Below, one piece after another: positions 18,389-26,627 of a stretch of 64,000 nt of DNA. Under the pieces are notes generated by a model. The model had not been told where the DNA came from. It did no database searches and saw only the letters and a list, made by a program, of their open reading frames with translations. The stretch comes from Frateuria terrea. GTDB taxonomy: Bacteria; Pseudomonadota; Gammaproteobacteria; Xanthomonadales; Rhodanobacteraceae. Each line of letters starts with the position of its first letter. Position 1 is the stretch's first letter. The position numbers and the translations under genes are program-made. The stretch covers positions 372,001-436,000 of the forward strand of contig NZ_FOXL01000004.1 in NCBI RefSeq assembly GCF_900115705.1. The letters run 5' to 3'.

Positions 18389-18811
18389 TCAGCCCTTGGT
18401 CCCGGCAACGACCATCCATGCCACGCCGAAGCGGTCGCTCACCATGCCGAAGCTGGAGGCGAAGAAGCTGGGGCCGAGCGGCTGCTCCACCTGGCCCCCC
18501 TGCGCAAGCGCCTCGAACAGCTGGCGGGCCTGGTCGTCGTTGTCCGCACTGATGGAGAGGGAGACTCCCTTGAACTGCGGATGCCCGGAGGCGAAGCCAT
18601 CCGAGGCCATCACCACGGTCTGCCCGATCTGCAGCGCCGCATGCATCACCTTGTCCTGGGGTGGTGCCGAACCGTCTGGGCAGCTGGCCTCGCCCTGCGG
18701 GGCGTCGCGGTAGTGCATGAGCGCGAGCACCTGCGCGCCGAGCGCGTCACGGTAAAACGCCACGGCTTCCTCGCAACGGCCGTCGAAAAACAGATAGGGC
18801 TGCACTTGCAT
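18389..18811 (-). CDS. VOC/PhnB-like protein
   Basis: A 140-residue protein beginning VQPYLFFDGRCEEAVAFYRDALGA, the classic start of PhnB/3-demethylubiquinone-methyltransferase-like VOC proteins, and ending FGMVSDRFGVAWMVVAG. The fold binds a small ligand or metal; PhnB itself has no proven function. The ATG at 18811 follows GAGGACATT, which supports it over the longer in-frame start at 18853. Confidence 0.88.
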   Translation of the reverse strand: MQVQPYLFFDGRCEEAVAFYRDALGAQVLALMHYRDAPQGEASCPDGSAPPQDKVMHAALQIGQTVVMASDGFASGHPQFKGVSLSISADNDDQARQLFEALAQGGQVEQPLGPSFFASSFGMVSDRFGVAWMVVAGTKG

Positions 18812-18940
18812 GGGAATGTCCTCGTCGATGGGTCGGATGGGCGGCGCCCGCAAACGCGGCTGCCGTTACGGCGACGAACGGGACCGCGTAAAAACGACAG
18901 GGTATGGGGGCACCGCGTCGTCCGCACCCACCGACGGCAC

Positions 18941-19765
18941 CTACTCGTGGTCCGACGATATACCGGCGCCCGGGGCAAGCGGGCCCGGCGCGGGCACCGG
19001 TTCCAGGGTCAGCTGGCGCGACAGCGCATACAGCACGCGCAGGTCCTGCGTGTCGAGCGCATCGCCATCCATGCCACGGAAGTGATGATGGAAGGACCGG
19101 ACGGCAGCGGGTCGGTCGTCCAGCGGGTAACCGACCAGCGCCAGCGCCATCCACGGATCGAACCCGGGGGGCGGGTCGACCAGCGGGCCGCGCGGCCACA
19201 GGCCGTAGCCGGCTTCGGCCAGCCGCTGCCAGGGGAACAACGGGCCTGGGTCGTCCTTGCGACCGGGAGCGAGGTCCTCGTGGCCGATGATCTGCGTGGG
19301 CGGGATGTGCAGCCGCGTGGTGAGGTCGGCGAGCAGGCGCAGCAGACTGTCAATCTGGGCCGGAGCGAAGGGCGAATGGCCGTCGTTGTCCAGCTCGATG
19401 CCGATCGAGGCGGAATTGAGATCGGTGATGGTGCCCCAGCGGCCCGGCCCGGCCTGCCAGGCGCGGTTGCTGTCGGCCACCAGTTGGTAGATCCCGCCGT
19501 CGCCGCCGATCAGGTAGTGCGCGCTCACCGGCCCGCCGCTGTTGGCGGTGCGCAACGTGTGCAGGCTTTCCTGCACCGAGCTCTGGTCGGTGAAGTGGAT
19601 CACGATGGCGACCGGCCTGCGCTGGTCGTAGTTGGGCGACGGCACCCAGCGGGCCATCGGATTGCGTACCGGACCGCAGGCGGCCAGGCCTGCCAGCAGC
19701 AGCACCAACGACAGGAGACGGCTTGCGCGAAGCAGGGTCGCGCACCGGGGGCGGGAAAAGGACAC
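18941..19765 (-). CDS. N-acetylmuramoyl-L-alanine amidase (AmiD-like lipoprotein)
   Basis: A zinc amidase of the amidase_2 family: VAIVIHFTDQSS gives the first His, SIGIELDND the Glu region, and IIGHEDLAPGRKDDPGPLFPW the second His and acidic ligand. It should cleave the lactyl-peptide bond of peptidoglycan or anhydro-muropeptides. A lipobox LAAC after a hydrophobic run makes it an outer-membrane-type lipoprotein, as AmiD is. The start is uncertain: I take the GTG at 19765, which puts the lipid Cys at residue 30; a TTG at 19825 would give 294 residues. It is divergent from the acylase gene. Confidence 0.82.
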   Translation of the reverse strand: MSFSRPRCATLLRASRLLSLVLLLAGLAACGPVRNPMARWVPSPNYDQRRPVAIVIHFTDQSSVQESLHTLRTANSGGPVSAHYLIGGDGGIYQLVADSNRAWQAGPGRWGTITDLNSASIGIELDNDGHSPFAPAQIDSLLRLLADLTTRLHIPPTQIIGHEDLAPGRKDDPGPLFPWQRLAEAGYGLWPRGPLVDPPPGFDPWMALALVGYPLDDRPAAVRSFHHHFRGMDGDALDTQDLRVLYALSRQLTLEPVPAPGPLAPGAGISSDHE

Positions 19766-19965
19766 GGCATTTGTCTGGGTGACGGGAAAGCACCGAACCT
19801 GCCGCAGGCAACCGGGGTGCGTCAAGCCTTGGTCTTGCGTGGAGCGAAGCAGGTCTAAGTGCCGGGCGGTTCATCGCACCGTTGCCTGCTATGGTTGCCT
19901 GCGACGTCGGGTCGGCTCGGTTGTACGCGGCCTCGCCCGGCCCAGCCAACGAAGGGGAGTCGCAC

Positions 19966-22230
19966 ATGCCTGCCACGATCGCATCCAAGCTGGTCCATGC
20001 CCTGCTCCGCCCTACGCTGCGCGCGCTGCCTATCGCCATGCTGTTCGCGTTCGGGCCGGTCGGCACCGCTCACGCGGGCACCGCCGAGCAGGCGCGCTGG
20101 AAGCAGGAAGCGCAGGCGGTGACGATCACCCGCGACGACTGGGGCATCGCCCACGTGCATGGCAAGACCGACGCCGACGCAGTCTTCGGCATGGTCTACG
20201 CGCAGGCCGAGGACGACTTCAACCGCGTGGAGACCAACTACCTCAACTCGCTTGGCCGACTGGCCGAGGCCGAGGGCGAACAGGCGCTCTGGTCGGACCT
20301 GCGCCGGCAGCTCTTCATCGATCCGGTGGAGTTGAAGAAGCTCTACGCGCAAAGCCCGGATTGGCTCAAGCAGCTGATGAATTCCTGGGCCGACGGGCTC
20401 AACTACTACCTCGCCACCCATCCTGACGTGCATCCGCGCGTGATCACCCACTACGAGCCGTGGATGGCGCTGAGCTTCACCGAGGGCAGCATCGGCGGCG
20501 ATATCGAACGGGTTTCTCTTAAGGACCTGCAGGCGTTCTACGGCAAACCGGAAGATGCCCCGGTGCCGGTGGCGGCGGCCGAAGCGCACCCGAGCTGGGT
20601 CGAACCCACCGGGTCCAACGGCATCGCCATCGCGCCGAAACTGACCGCCGACGGGCACGCGTTGCTGCTGATCAACCCGCATACCTCATTTTTCTTCCGC
20701 TCCGAACTGCAGATGACTTCCGATGCCGGCCTGGATGCCTACGGCGCGGTGACCTGGGGCCAGTTTTTCGTCTATCAGGGTTTCAACCACCACATCGGCT
20801 GGATGCATACCTCCACCGGCGCGGACGTGGTGGACGAATTCGCCGAGACCATCGAGCACAAGGACGGCAAGGCTTACTACCGCTACGGCAAGGAGTTGCG
20901 GCCGGTGACCGAGCGCCAGATCACCCTGTCCTACCGCGCGAAGGACGGCTCGATGGCCAAGCGCAGCTTCCCCGCCTACTTCACCCACCACGGCCCGATC
21001 GTGCGCGAAGCCGTCAACGACAAAGGCGATCGCAAGTGGATCGCCGAAGCGCTGATGAACCGGCCGATCCCGGCGCTGGAGCAGAGCTGGCTGCGTACCA
21101 AGGCGCACGACTACGCCAGCTACATGAAGGTGGCCGAGCTGAAGGCCAACTCGTCCAACAACACGCTGTTCGCCGACGACAAGGGCGAGATCGCCTACCT
21201 GCACCCGCAGTTCATCCCCAAGCGTGATGACCGCTTCGATTACACCAGGCCGGTGGACGGCTCCGACCCGGCCACCGACTGGCACGGCCTCACGCCACTG
21301 GACCAGGCGCCGCACGTGCTCAACCCGCCCAACGGCTGGGTCTTCAACACCAACGACTGGCCTTACTCCGCCGCCGGCAAGTACAGCCCGAAGAAGGCGG
21401 ACTTCCCGCACTACATGGACACCTTCGGCGAGAACCCGCGCGGCCTGCACGCCACCCGCGTGCTGACCGGCAAGGAAGGCTTCACCCGAGCCTCGCTGAT
21501 CACCGCCGCGTTCGACTCCTACCTGCCGGCGTTCGCGCGGCAGGTCCCGATCCTCATCGCGGACTACGACGCCCTGTCGGCGAGCGACCCGCTCAAGAAG
21601 AAGCTGGCGGGACCGATCGCCATGCTGCGCCACTGGGACTACCGCTGGGGCATCGCTTCGATGCCGACCTCGCTAGCGGTGTTCTGGGGCGACACGCTGT
21701 GGGATGAAGTGAGCAAGGCCGACACTGCCGAAGGTCTGTCGATCTACGACGCCATGGCCGAGAAGGCCGGCTCGAAGACACGGCTGCATGCCTTGCTGGA
21801 AGCCGTCGATCGCCTGCAAAGGGACTTCGGCCACTGGGGCGTGGCTTGGGGCGAGATCAACCGCTTTCAGCGCATCAACGGCGACCTGGTGCAGCCCTTC
21901 GACGACAGCAAGCCGAGCATCCCGGTGCCCTTCACCTCCTCGCGCTGGGGCTCGCTGGCCTCCTTCGGCGCGCACCGCTGGCCCGGTACGAAGCGCTACT
22001 ATGGCACCAGCGGCAACAGCTTCGTCGCGGTGGTGGAGTTCGGCCCCAAGGTGAGCGCGCGCGCGATCACCGCCGGGGGCGAGAGCGGGCATCCCCAGTC
22101 GCCGCACTTCAATGACGAGGTCGAGCGCTACACCACCGGCAACCTGCGCGAGGTGTACTACTGGCCCGAGCAGTTGAAAGGCCACACCGAGCAGGTCTAC
22201 CACCCCGGCAGAGGCAGGAACGTCCCGTAG
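19966..22230 (+). CDS. Penicillin acylase-family N-terminal nucleophile hydrolase
   Basis: A 754-residue exported precursor (signal peptide about 1-37, ending AHA). The alpha-chain start VTITRDDWGIAHVHGKTDADAVFGMVYAQAEDDF is the family signature. The self-cleavage site is Gly216-Ser217 in TGSNGIAIAP; Ser217 becomes the N-terminal nucleophile of the beta chain. Such enzymes hydrolyse amides including beta-lactam side chains or acyl-homoserine lactones; the natural substrate here is unknown. The ATG at 19966 has GGGGAG upstream; an earlier in-frame start at 19882 lacks one. Confidence 0.9.
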   Translation: MPATIASKLVHALLRPTLRALPIAMLFAFGPVGTAHAGTAEQARWKQEAQAVTITRDDWGIAHVHGKTDADAVFGMVYAQAEDDFNRVETNYLNSLGRLAEAEGEQALWSDLRRQLFIDPVELKKLYAQSPDWLKQLMNSWADGLNYYLATHPDVHPRVITHYEPWMALSFTEGSIGGDIERVSLKDLQAFYGKPEDAPVPVAAAEAHPSWVEPTGSNGIAIAPKLTADGHALLLINPHTSFFFRSELQMTSDAGLDAYGAVTWGQFFVYQGFNHHIGWMHTSTGADVVDEFAETIEHKDGKAYYRYGKELRPVTERQITLSYRAKDGSMAKRSFPAYFTHHGPIVREAVNDKGDRKWIAEALMNRPIPALEQSWLRTKAHDYASYMKVAELKANSSNNTLFADDKGEIAYLHPQFIPKRDDRFDYTRPVDGSDPATDWHGLTPLDQAPHVLNPPNGWVFNTNDWPYSAAGKYSPKKADFPHYMDTFGENPRGLHATRVLTGKEGFTRASLITAAFDSYLPAFARQVPILIADYDALSASDPLKKKLAGPIAMLRHWDYRWGIASMPTSLAVFWGDTLWDEVSKADTAEGLSIYDAMAEKAGSKTRLHALLEAVDRLQRDFGHWGVAWGEINRFQRINGDLVQPFDDSKPSIPVPFTSSRWGSLASFGAHRWPGTKRYYGTSGNSFVAVVEFGPKVSARAITAGGESGHPQSPHFNDEVERYTTGNLREVYYWPEQLKGHTEQVYHPGRGRNVP

Positions 22231-22323
22231 AAACGCACAGCGTGTGCTCCCACGGGGCCGGCGGCCGATTGACATCGCGATGGGCAGGCTCCATCTAACG
22301 TATCGACCAACGCCGGGACAGCC

Positions 22324-22983
22324 ATGAGTACGCCCATCCCACTGCGCATCGACTTCGTTTCCGACGTCTCGTGCCCCTGGTGCGCCGTCGGCCTCGCGTC
22401 GCTCGAGCAGGCGCTCGGCCGCCTTGAGGGCACCGTACAGGCGGATATTCACCTGCAGCCGTTCGAACTCAACCCGCAATTGCCCTCCGGTGGCGAGGAC
22501 GCCACCGGGCATCTGATGCACAAGTACGGCATCGACATGGCGCAGGTGGAAGCCAACCGCGGGGTGATCCGCGAGCGGGCGGCGGCGGTGGGTTTCGCGT
22601 TCAACATGGGTATCGGCAGCCGTGTCTACAACACCTTCGATGCGCACCGCCTGCTGCACTGGGCGGAGCTCGAGGGCCGCCATCTGGCGCTCAAGAAGGC
22701 GCTGCTGCACGCCTACTTCACCGACGGCGAGGACGTGGCCTCGCACGACGTGCTGGTCCGCCTGGCCGCCGAGGCGGGGCTGGATAGCGACCAAGCGCGC
22801 AATATCCTGGAAGACGGCGCCTATGCCGACGAGGTGCGCACGCAGGAGCGATTCTTCCAGCAGCGTGGCATCCGTTCGGTGCCGGCGACCATCGTCAACG
22901 GCATCCACCTGATTCCCGGCGGGCAGCCGCCTGAGGTGTTCGAACAGGCCTTGCGCGAGATCGCCGCGTCGGCGGACGGCTGA
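22324..22983 (+). CDS. DsbA/FrnE-like thioredoxin-fold oxidoreductase
   Basis: A 219-residue cytoplasmic protein with the active-site CPWC at residues 17-20 in IDFVSDVSCPWCAVG, a helical insert (about 45-170), and the cis-Pro loop SVPATIVNG. This is the FrnE/2-hydroxychromene-2-carboxylate-isomerase branch of DsbA-like proteins, linked to oxidative-stress tolerance in some bacteria. It has no signal peptide. It follows the acylase gene by 93 bp, so its own promoter is likely. Confidence 0.9.
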   Translation: MSTPIPLRIDFVSDVSCPWCAVGLASLEQALGRLEGTVQADIHLQPFELNPQLPSGGEDATGHLMHKYGIDMAQVEANRGVIRERAAAVGFAFNMGIGSRVYNTFDAHRLLHWAELEGRHLALKKALLHAYFTDGEDVASHDVLVRLAAEAGLDSDQARNILEDGAYADEVRTQERFFQQRGIRSVPATIVNGIHLIPGGQPPEVFEQALREIAASADG

Positions 22984-23157
22984 CCGGAAATCGGCGGCCC
23001 GGGCGCCTCGTGCGAGACCGCGCTCGAGGCATGGGGAGCGTCCACCGCGGGTTCTGTCGCGTACAAGGCTTCGGACGGACCGTGCCGCCGCCGCGCGGCG
23101 CGATCTTCATCTCTGCCGGCGCACGCTGGCGCCTTGCCGCTCCGCCGGAGCCCTTCC

Positions 23158-23964
23158 ATGCGCCTGCACCCGCCCGTCCTGTTGAGTTCCCTGGCCGCCC
23201 TGTTGCTGGCCGCCTGCAGCGCGGGCGGCGACATCACCCGTCCCATCCCCACGCGGTGGGTGTCCGCCACGCAAACCCCGCACCGGCTGGTCGTGATGCT
23301 GCCCGGGCGTGGCGACGACCTTCAATCGCTGGGCAAGCGCGGCATCGCGCAGACGATCCATCGGCACTGGCCGGACGCGGACGTGGTCCTGACCGGCCTC
23401 ACCATGCCCTTCTACCGCGAAGGCCGTGCCGCGCAGCGCCTGCACGATGAGGTCCTCGCCGTGGCCCGCCGGCGGCACTACGACCAGGTCTGGCTGATGG
23501 GCATCTCGCTGGGTGGAATGGGGGCGCTGCTGTACGACCGGGCCTATCCGGGCGAGATCGACGGCATGCTGCTGATCTCGCCCTACCTGGGCGACAAGGC
23601 CATCTACCGCGAAATCCAGGCTGCCGGCGGGCTGGATCGCTGGCAACCCGGGCCCGTGCAGGCGCTCAGCGAGGCAAACTACCAGCGAGAGCTATGGCGC
23701 TACGTCCAGGGCTGGTCGGGCCATCCCGGACGCACGGCTTCGATATGGGTGGCCTACGGCGACAGGGAGCGCTTTCGGGACCGCATCGCATTGCTGGCTG
23801 GCCAGCTGCCGCCGGGCCACGCGTTCGAACTGCCGGGGCACCACAACTGGACGCTGTGGCAGCCGGCGGCGGCGACGCTGCTGGAGCATGCCCGGGAGAA
23901 GCCTGTGCCGTCGAAAGCCGTCCGGGCGGTTAGCGCGCGGAGCGAAAAACAGACCAGGGACTAG
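23158..23964 (+). CDS. Alpha/beta-hydrolase lipoprotein
   Basis: A 268-residue protein with a lipoprotein signal (MRLHPP, hydrophobic run, lipobox LAAC) and an alpha/beta-hydrolase core: VVMLPGRGDDLQSL for the oxyanion strand, VWLMGISLGGMGALLYD with the nucleophile Ser, WVAYGDRERF for the acid region and GHHNW for the catalytic His. An envelope esterase or thioesterase is likely; substrate unknown. Its 3' end overlaps the convergent GST gene by 4 bp (23961-23964), so there is no room for a terminator between them. Confidence 0.82.
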   Translation: MRLHPPVLLSSLAALLLAACSAGGDITRPIPTRWVSATQTPHRLVVMLPGRGDDLQSLGKRGIAQTIHRHWPDADVVLTGLTMPFYREGRAAQRLHDEVLAVARRRHYDQVWLMGISLGGMGALLYDRAYPGEIDGMLLISPYLGDKAIYREIQAAGGLDRWQPGPVQALSEANYQRELWRYVQGWSGHPGRTASIWVAYGDRERFRDRIALLAGQLPPGHAFELPGHHNWTLWQPAAATLLEHAREKPVPSKAVRAVSARSEKQTRD

Positions 23965-24665
23965 CCCCGACCGGGTATCAGCAACCCACGTTCAACGGCC
24001 GGGCGCGCCAGCCCTCGTTCCAGCCACGCCGGCACGTTCGACAGCTCGTCGAAATGCACCAGGTCGCGCGCCTCGTAGAACCCGACCAGGTTGCGAACCC
24101 AACCCAGTGTGGCGATGTCGGCAATACTGTAGTCCTCGCCCATCAGCCAAGGCCGCTCGTCCAGGCGCGCCTCCAGCACGCCGAGCAGGCGGCGCGATTC
24201 ATCCACGTAGCGATTGAGCGGACGCTTGTCCTCGTACTCGCGCCCGGCGAATTTGTGGAAGAAGCCCACCTGCCCGAACATCGGGCCGATCGACGCCATC
24301 TGGAAAAACACCCACTGGATGGTCTCCCAGCGCAGCACGGGGTCGGACGAGAGGAACATCCCGCTCTTGTCGGCGAGGTAGAGCAGGATCGCGCCAGACT
24401 CGAACAGGCCGAGCGGTTCGCCACCAGGACCGTCCGGGTCGATGATCGCGGGGATCTTGCCGTTGGGATTGAGCGAGAGAAACTCGGGCGTCCGGTTCTC
24501 GTCGCGCATGATGTCGACCAGGTGCGGCTCGTATGCCAGCCCGGTCTCTTCCAGCATGATCGAGACCTTCACGCCATTGGGCGTGTTGAGCGAATACAGC
24601 TGGATGCGGTCCGGATGCCGTGCCGGCCAACGCGCAGTGATCGGAAAGGCGGACAGGTCGGGCAC
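23961..24665 (-). CDS. Glutathione S-transferase, YfcG/YghU (Nu-class) type
   Basis: A 234-residue GST: thioredoxin-fold domain (IQLYSLNTPNGVKVSIMLEETGLAYE; ESGAILLYLADKSG binds glutathione) and an all-helical domain. The TPNG motif in place of a catalytic Tyr/Ser and the PNGKIPAI loop are typical of YfcG/YghU proteins, which bind glutathione disulfide and have disulfide-reductase activity. The start is a GTG at 24665, supported by GAGGAA 6 bp upstream. It converges on the hydrolase gene with a 4-bp overlap. Confidence 0.88.
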   Translation of the reverse strand: MPDLSAFPITARWPARHPDRIQLYSLNTPNGVKVSIMLEETGLAYEPHLVDIMRDENRTPEFLSLNPNGKIPAIIDPDGPGGEPLGLFESGAILLYLADKSGMFLSSDPVLRWETIQWVFFQMASIGPMFGQVGFFHKFAGREYEDKRPLNRYVDESRRLLGVLEARLDERPWLMGEDYSIADIATLGWVRNLVGFYEARDLVHFDELSNVPAWLERGLARPAVERGLLIPGRG

Positions 24666-24770
24666 GGCGATTCCTCATTCGGAGTCCAGCCATGCAAGGT
24701 GGGGGCGCCACCGGCCAGCGCAACGCTTGGCGCCAGGATTGGACACACAGGCGCATGCAGGCAGCGATAT

Positions 24771-25523
24771 TCAGCGCGCCTCGACGCGCCGCGCCGACCC
24801 CGGCACGCCCGCAACTGCAGCGTCGACGCCCTCTTCCAGCAATGCCACGGCGCGCGCCTGCCGACGCAAAGTCTCCCAGCGGAGCCAGCCGGCAGCGATC
24901 GCCATGCCGCCGAAGGTAAGCGGGCCACCGGGCCACGAGTGGGACTTGAATACGTTGATCCCGAAGCTGGCGATCGCCAGCAGCAGCACAGGCAACCAGC
25001 CGTGTCCGGCACGTTTCAGCGAGATCGCCCCGGCCACCGCGCCGAACGACAGCGCTACCCGGCCGATCAGGCCCATCCACGGCGCATCGGTGAAGCCCCG
25101 GCCGCCAAGAACCGGGTCGAACCAGAGTGCGTCGATCATGTCGCGCCATGACTCCGGATCGCCCGAGGCCAACGCGCCCTTCACCAACAGGCCGACCACC
25201 AGCCCCGCAGCAGTGTCGAACACGGTAAAGGCGATCGCAAACACGAACATGCCCGCCCTGCACAGCCACGCCGCCCAGTCCTTCCGGTCCCGCACCAGCA
25301 TGGCCGTCGACAGGGCCGCGAGGGGGAACAGCGGGATCTGCGCGTAATGCACGAGCATCCACCTGTTGACGTCCAGGCCGAAGAGGTCGTGCGGATGCGG
25401 GTGAAGCATCTCGACGATCGCCAGCACCAGGGGGGCGGCAACGACCACGGCGATCGCATGCCACGCCCGTGAGGCAGTCACGTTCATGAGGGTCCGCGGG
25501 AGCATGCTGGGCGGCAGGCGCAT
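24771..25523 (-). CDS. Hypothetical multi-spanning membrane protein
   Basis: About 250 residues with five or six hydrophobic segments (around 25-40, 65-80, 90-120, 150-175 and 180-195). I recognise no family and no catalytic motif; [15 protein letters not shown] near the N terminus and [13 protein letters not shown] near the C terminus are the most distinctive polar stretches. Starts at 25523, 25505 and 25487 are possible and none has a good ribosome binding site. It is divergent from fabI. Confidence 0.6.
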   Translation of the reverse strand: MRLPPSMLPRTLMNVTASRAWHAIAVVVAAPLVLAIVEMLHPHPHDLFGLDVNRWMLVHYAQIPLFPLAALSTAMLVRDRKDWAAWLCRAGMFVFAIAFTVFDTAAGLVVGLLVKGALASGDPESWRDMIDALWFDPVLGGRGFTDAPWMGLIGRVALSFGAVAGAISLKRAGHGWLPVLLLAIASFGINVFKSHSWPGGPLTFGGMAIAAGWLRWETLRRQARAVALLEEGVDAAVAGVPGSARRVEAR

Positions 25524-25638
25524 GGCGGGCAACCTATCCGGCGCCGGGTCTACGCCATGTCGTGGCGCGACCGCTCAACCGTGGCGCCCGGCAGCAATGA
25601 AAGCGCGGGCAGGCGGCCTACGGACCCCGGCACGCTGC

Positions 25639-25644
25639 TAAAAT
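25639..25644 (+). promoter_or_regulatory. Candidate fabI -10 box
   Basis: TAAAAT lies 45 bp before the fabI ATG in the gap between divergent genes. The same hexamer occurs before pyrG and before tRNA-Leu/tig. No good -35 is visible. Confidence 0.4.
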
Positions 25645-25688
25645 CATGCGGCTGCGCCACCGGGCGCGCCACAACTCTTGGAGGACGC

Positions 25689-26471
25689 ATGGGATTCCTG
25701 CACGGCAAGCGTGCCCTGATCGTCGGCATCGCCAGCCAGCGCTCGATCGCCTGGGGCATTGCCAACGCGATGCATCGTGAAGGTGCGCAACTGGCCTTCA
25801 CCTATCAGAACGAGCGGCTGAAGGACCGCGTCGACGAGGCGGCGAACGCCTTTGGCTCCAATATCGTGCTTCCCTGCGACGTGGCGCAGGACAGCCAGAT
25901 CGAGCAGATGTACGCCGAGCTCGGCAAGCACTGGGACGGCTTCGACATCCTGGTGCACTCGGTCGGCTTTGCGCCGCGCGAGGCGCTTCAGGGCCAGTAT
26001 CTGGACAACCTCACGCGCGAGAACTTCACCATCGCGCACGACATCTCCAGCTACAGCCTGGCCGCACTGGCCAAGGCCGCGCGGCCGATGATGGCCGGCC
26101 GTGGCGGCGCCATCCTGACGCTCACCTACCTGGGCGCCGAGCGCGCGCTCAACAACTACAACGTGATGGGCCTGGCCAAGGCCAGCCTGGAAGCGAACGT
26201 GCGCTACCTGGCCTTCAACCTCGGCCCGGAAGGGACTCGCGTCAATGCGATTTCGGCCGGCCCGATCAAGACCCTGGCCGCCGCGGGCATCGCCAACTTC
26301 CGCAAGATGCTCGACCACGTCGACGAGAACGCGCCGCTGCGCCGCAGCGTGACCATCGATGAAGTTGGCAATGTGGGCGCCTTCCTGTGCTCGGACCTGG
26401 CCTCGGGCGTGACCGGCGAGATCACCTACGTGGATGCCGGCTACAACATCCTTGGCATGACCGGCATCTGA
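25689..26471 (+). CDS. fabI: Enoyl-[acyl-carrier-protein] reductase (NADH)
   Basis: A 260-residue SDR-fold protein that makes the last reduction in each cycle of fatty-acid synthesis. [13 protein letters not shown] is the FabI-type nucleotide motif; the catalytic pair is Tyr147 and Tyr157 with Lys164 in YNVMGLAK. Gly93 in SVGFAP, the residue changed in triclosan-resistant E. coli, is the sensitive type. TGGAGGACGC precedes the ATG. It ends in a strong terminator and is convergent with ppiD. Confidence 0.97.
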   Translation: MGFLHGKRALIVGIASQRSIAWGIANAMHREGAQLAFTYQNERLKDRVDEAANAFGSNIVLPCDVAQDSQIEQMYAELGKHWDGFDILVHSVGFAPREALQGQYLDNLTRENFTIAHDISSYSLAALAKAARPMMAGRGGAILTLTYLGAERALNNYNVMGLAKASLEANVRYLAFNLGPEGTRVNAISAGPIKTLAAAGIANFRKMLDHVDENAPLRRSVTIDEVGNVGAFLCSDLASGVTGEITYVDAGYNILGMTGI

Positions 26472-26486
26472 GTACCTCTCGGGAGC

Positions 26487-26517
26487 AAAAAAAGGCGGCC
26501 GCATGGCCGCTTTTTTT
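26487..26517 (+). terminator. Intrinsic terminator of fabI
   Basis: Seven A, then a GC stem GGCGGCC...GGCCGC, then seven T, starting 16 bp after the fabI stop. It is symmetrical and could work on both strands. Confidence 0.9.
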
Positions 26518-26575
26518 GTCCCGGCCTAGTGCGCCCACCTTGCGCGCCCGCGGCCTTCGCCATGTGCAGTACAGA

Positions 26576-26610
26576 AAGCAAAGAGGCGGCCCAAGGCCGC
26601 CTCTTTGCTT
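26576..26610 (-). terminator. Long hairpin terminator of ppiD
   Basis: A perfect 16-bp stem with a 3-base loop, AAGCAAAGAGGCGGCC pairing with GGCCGCCTCTTTGCTT, begins 17 bp after the ppiD stop. The T-rich arm gives a short U-tract on either strand, so it may also back up the fabI terminator. Confidence 0.85.
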
Positions 26611-26627
26611 GCAACCCAAGCGGAAGC

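Noticed and set aside
16169..19858. Very long plus-strand open frame (over 1,200 codons) opposite the GMC, small-subunit, VOC and amidase genes
   Set aside because: It is antisense to four genes with clear family motifs and has no motif of its own; GC-rich codon bias leaves such frames open.
22269..22300. TTGACA upstream of the FrnE-like gene as a promoter
   Set aside because: The -35 is perfect, but the nearest -10 candidate (TAACGT) is 20 bp away and CATCTA at 17 bp is a poor match, so I did not list it.
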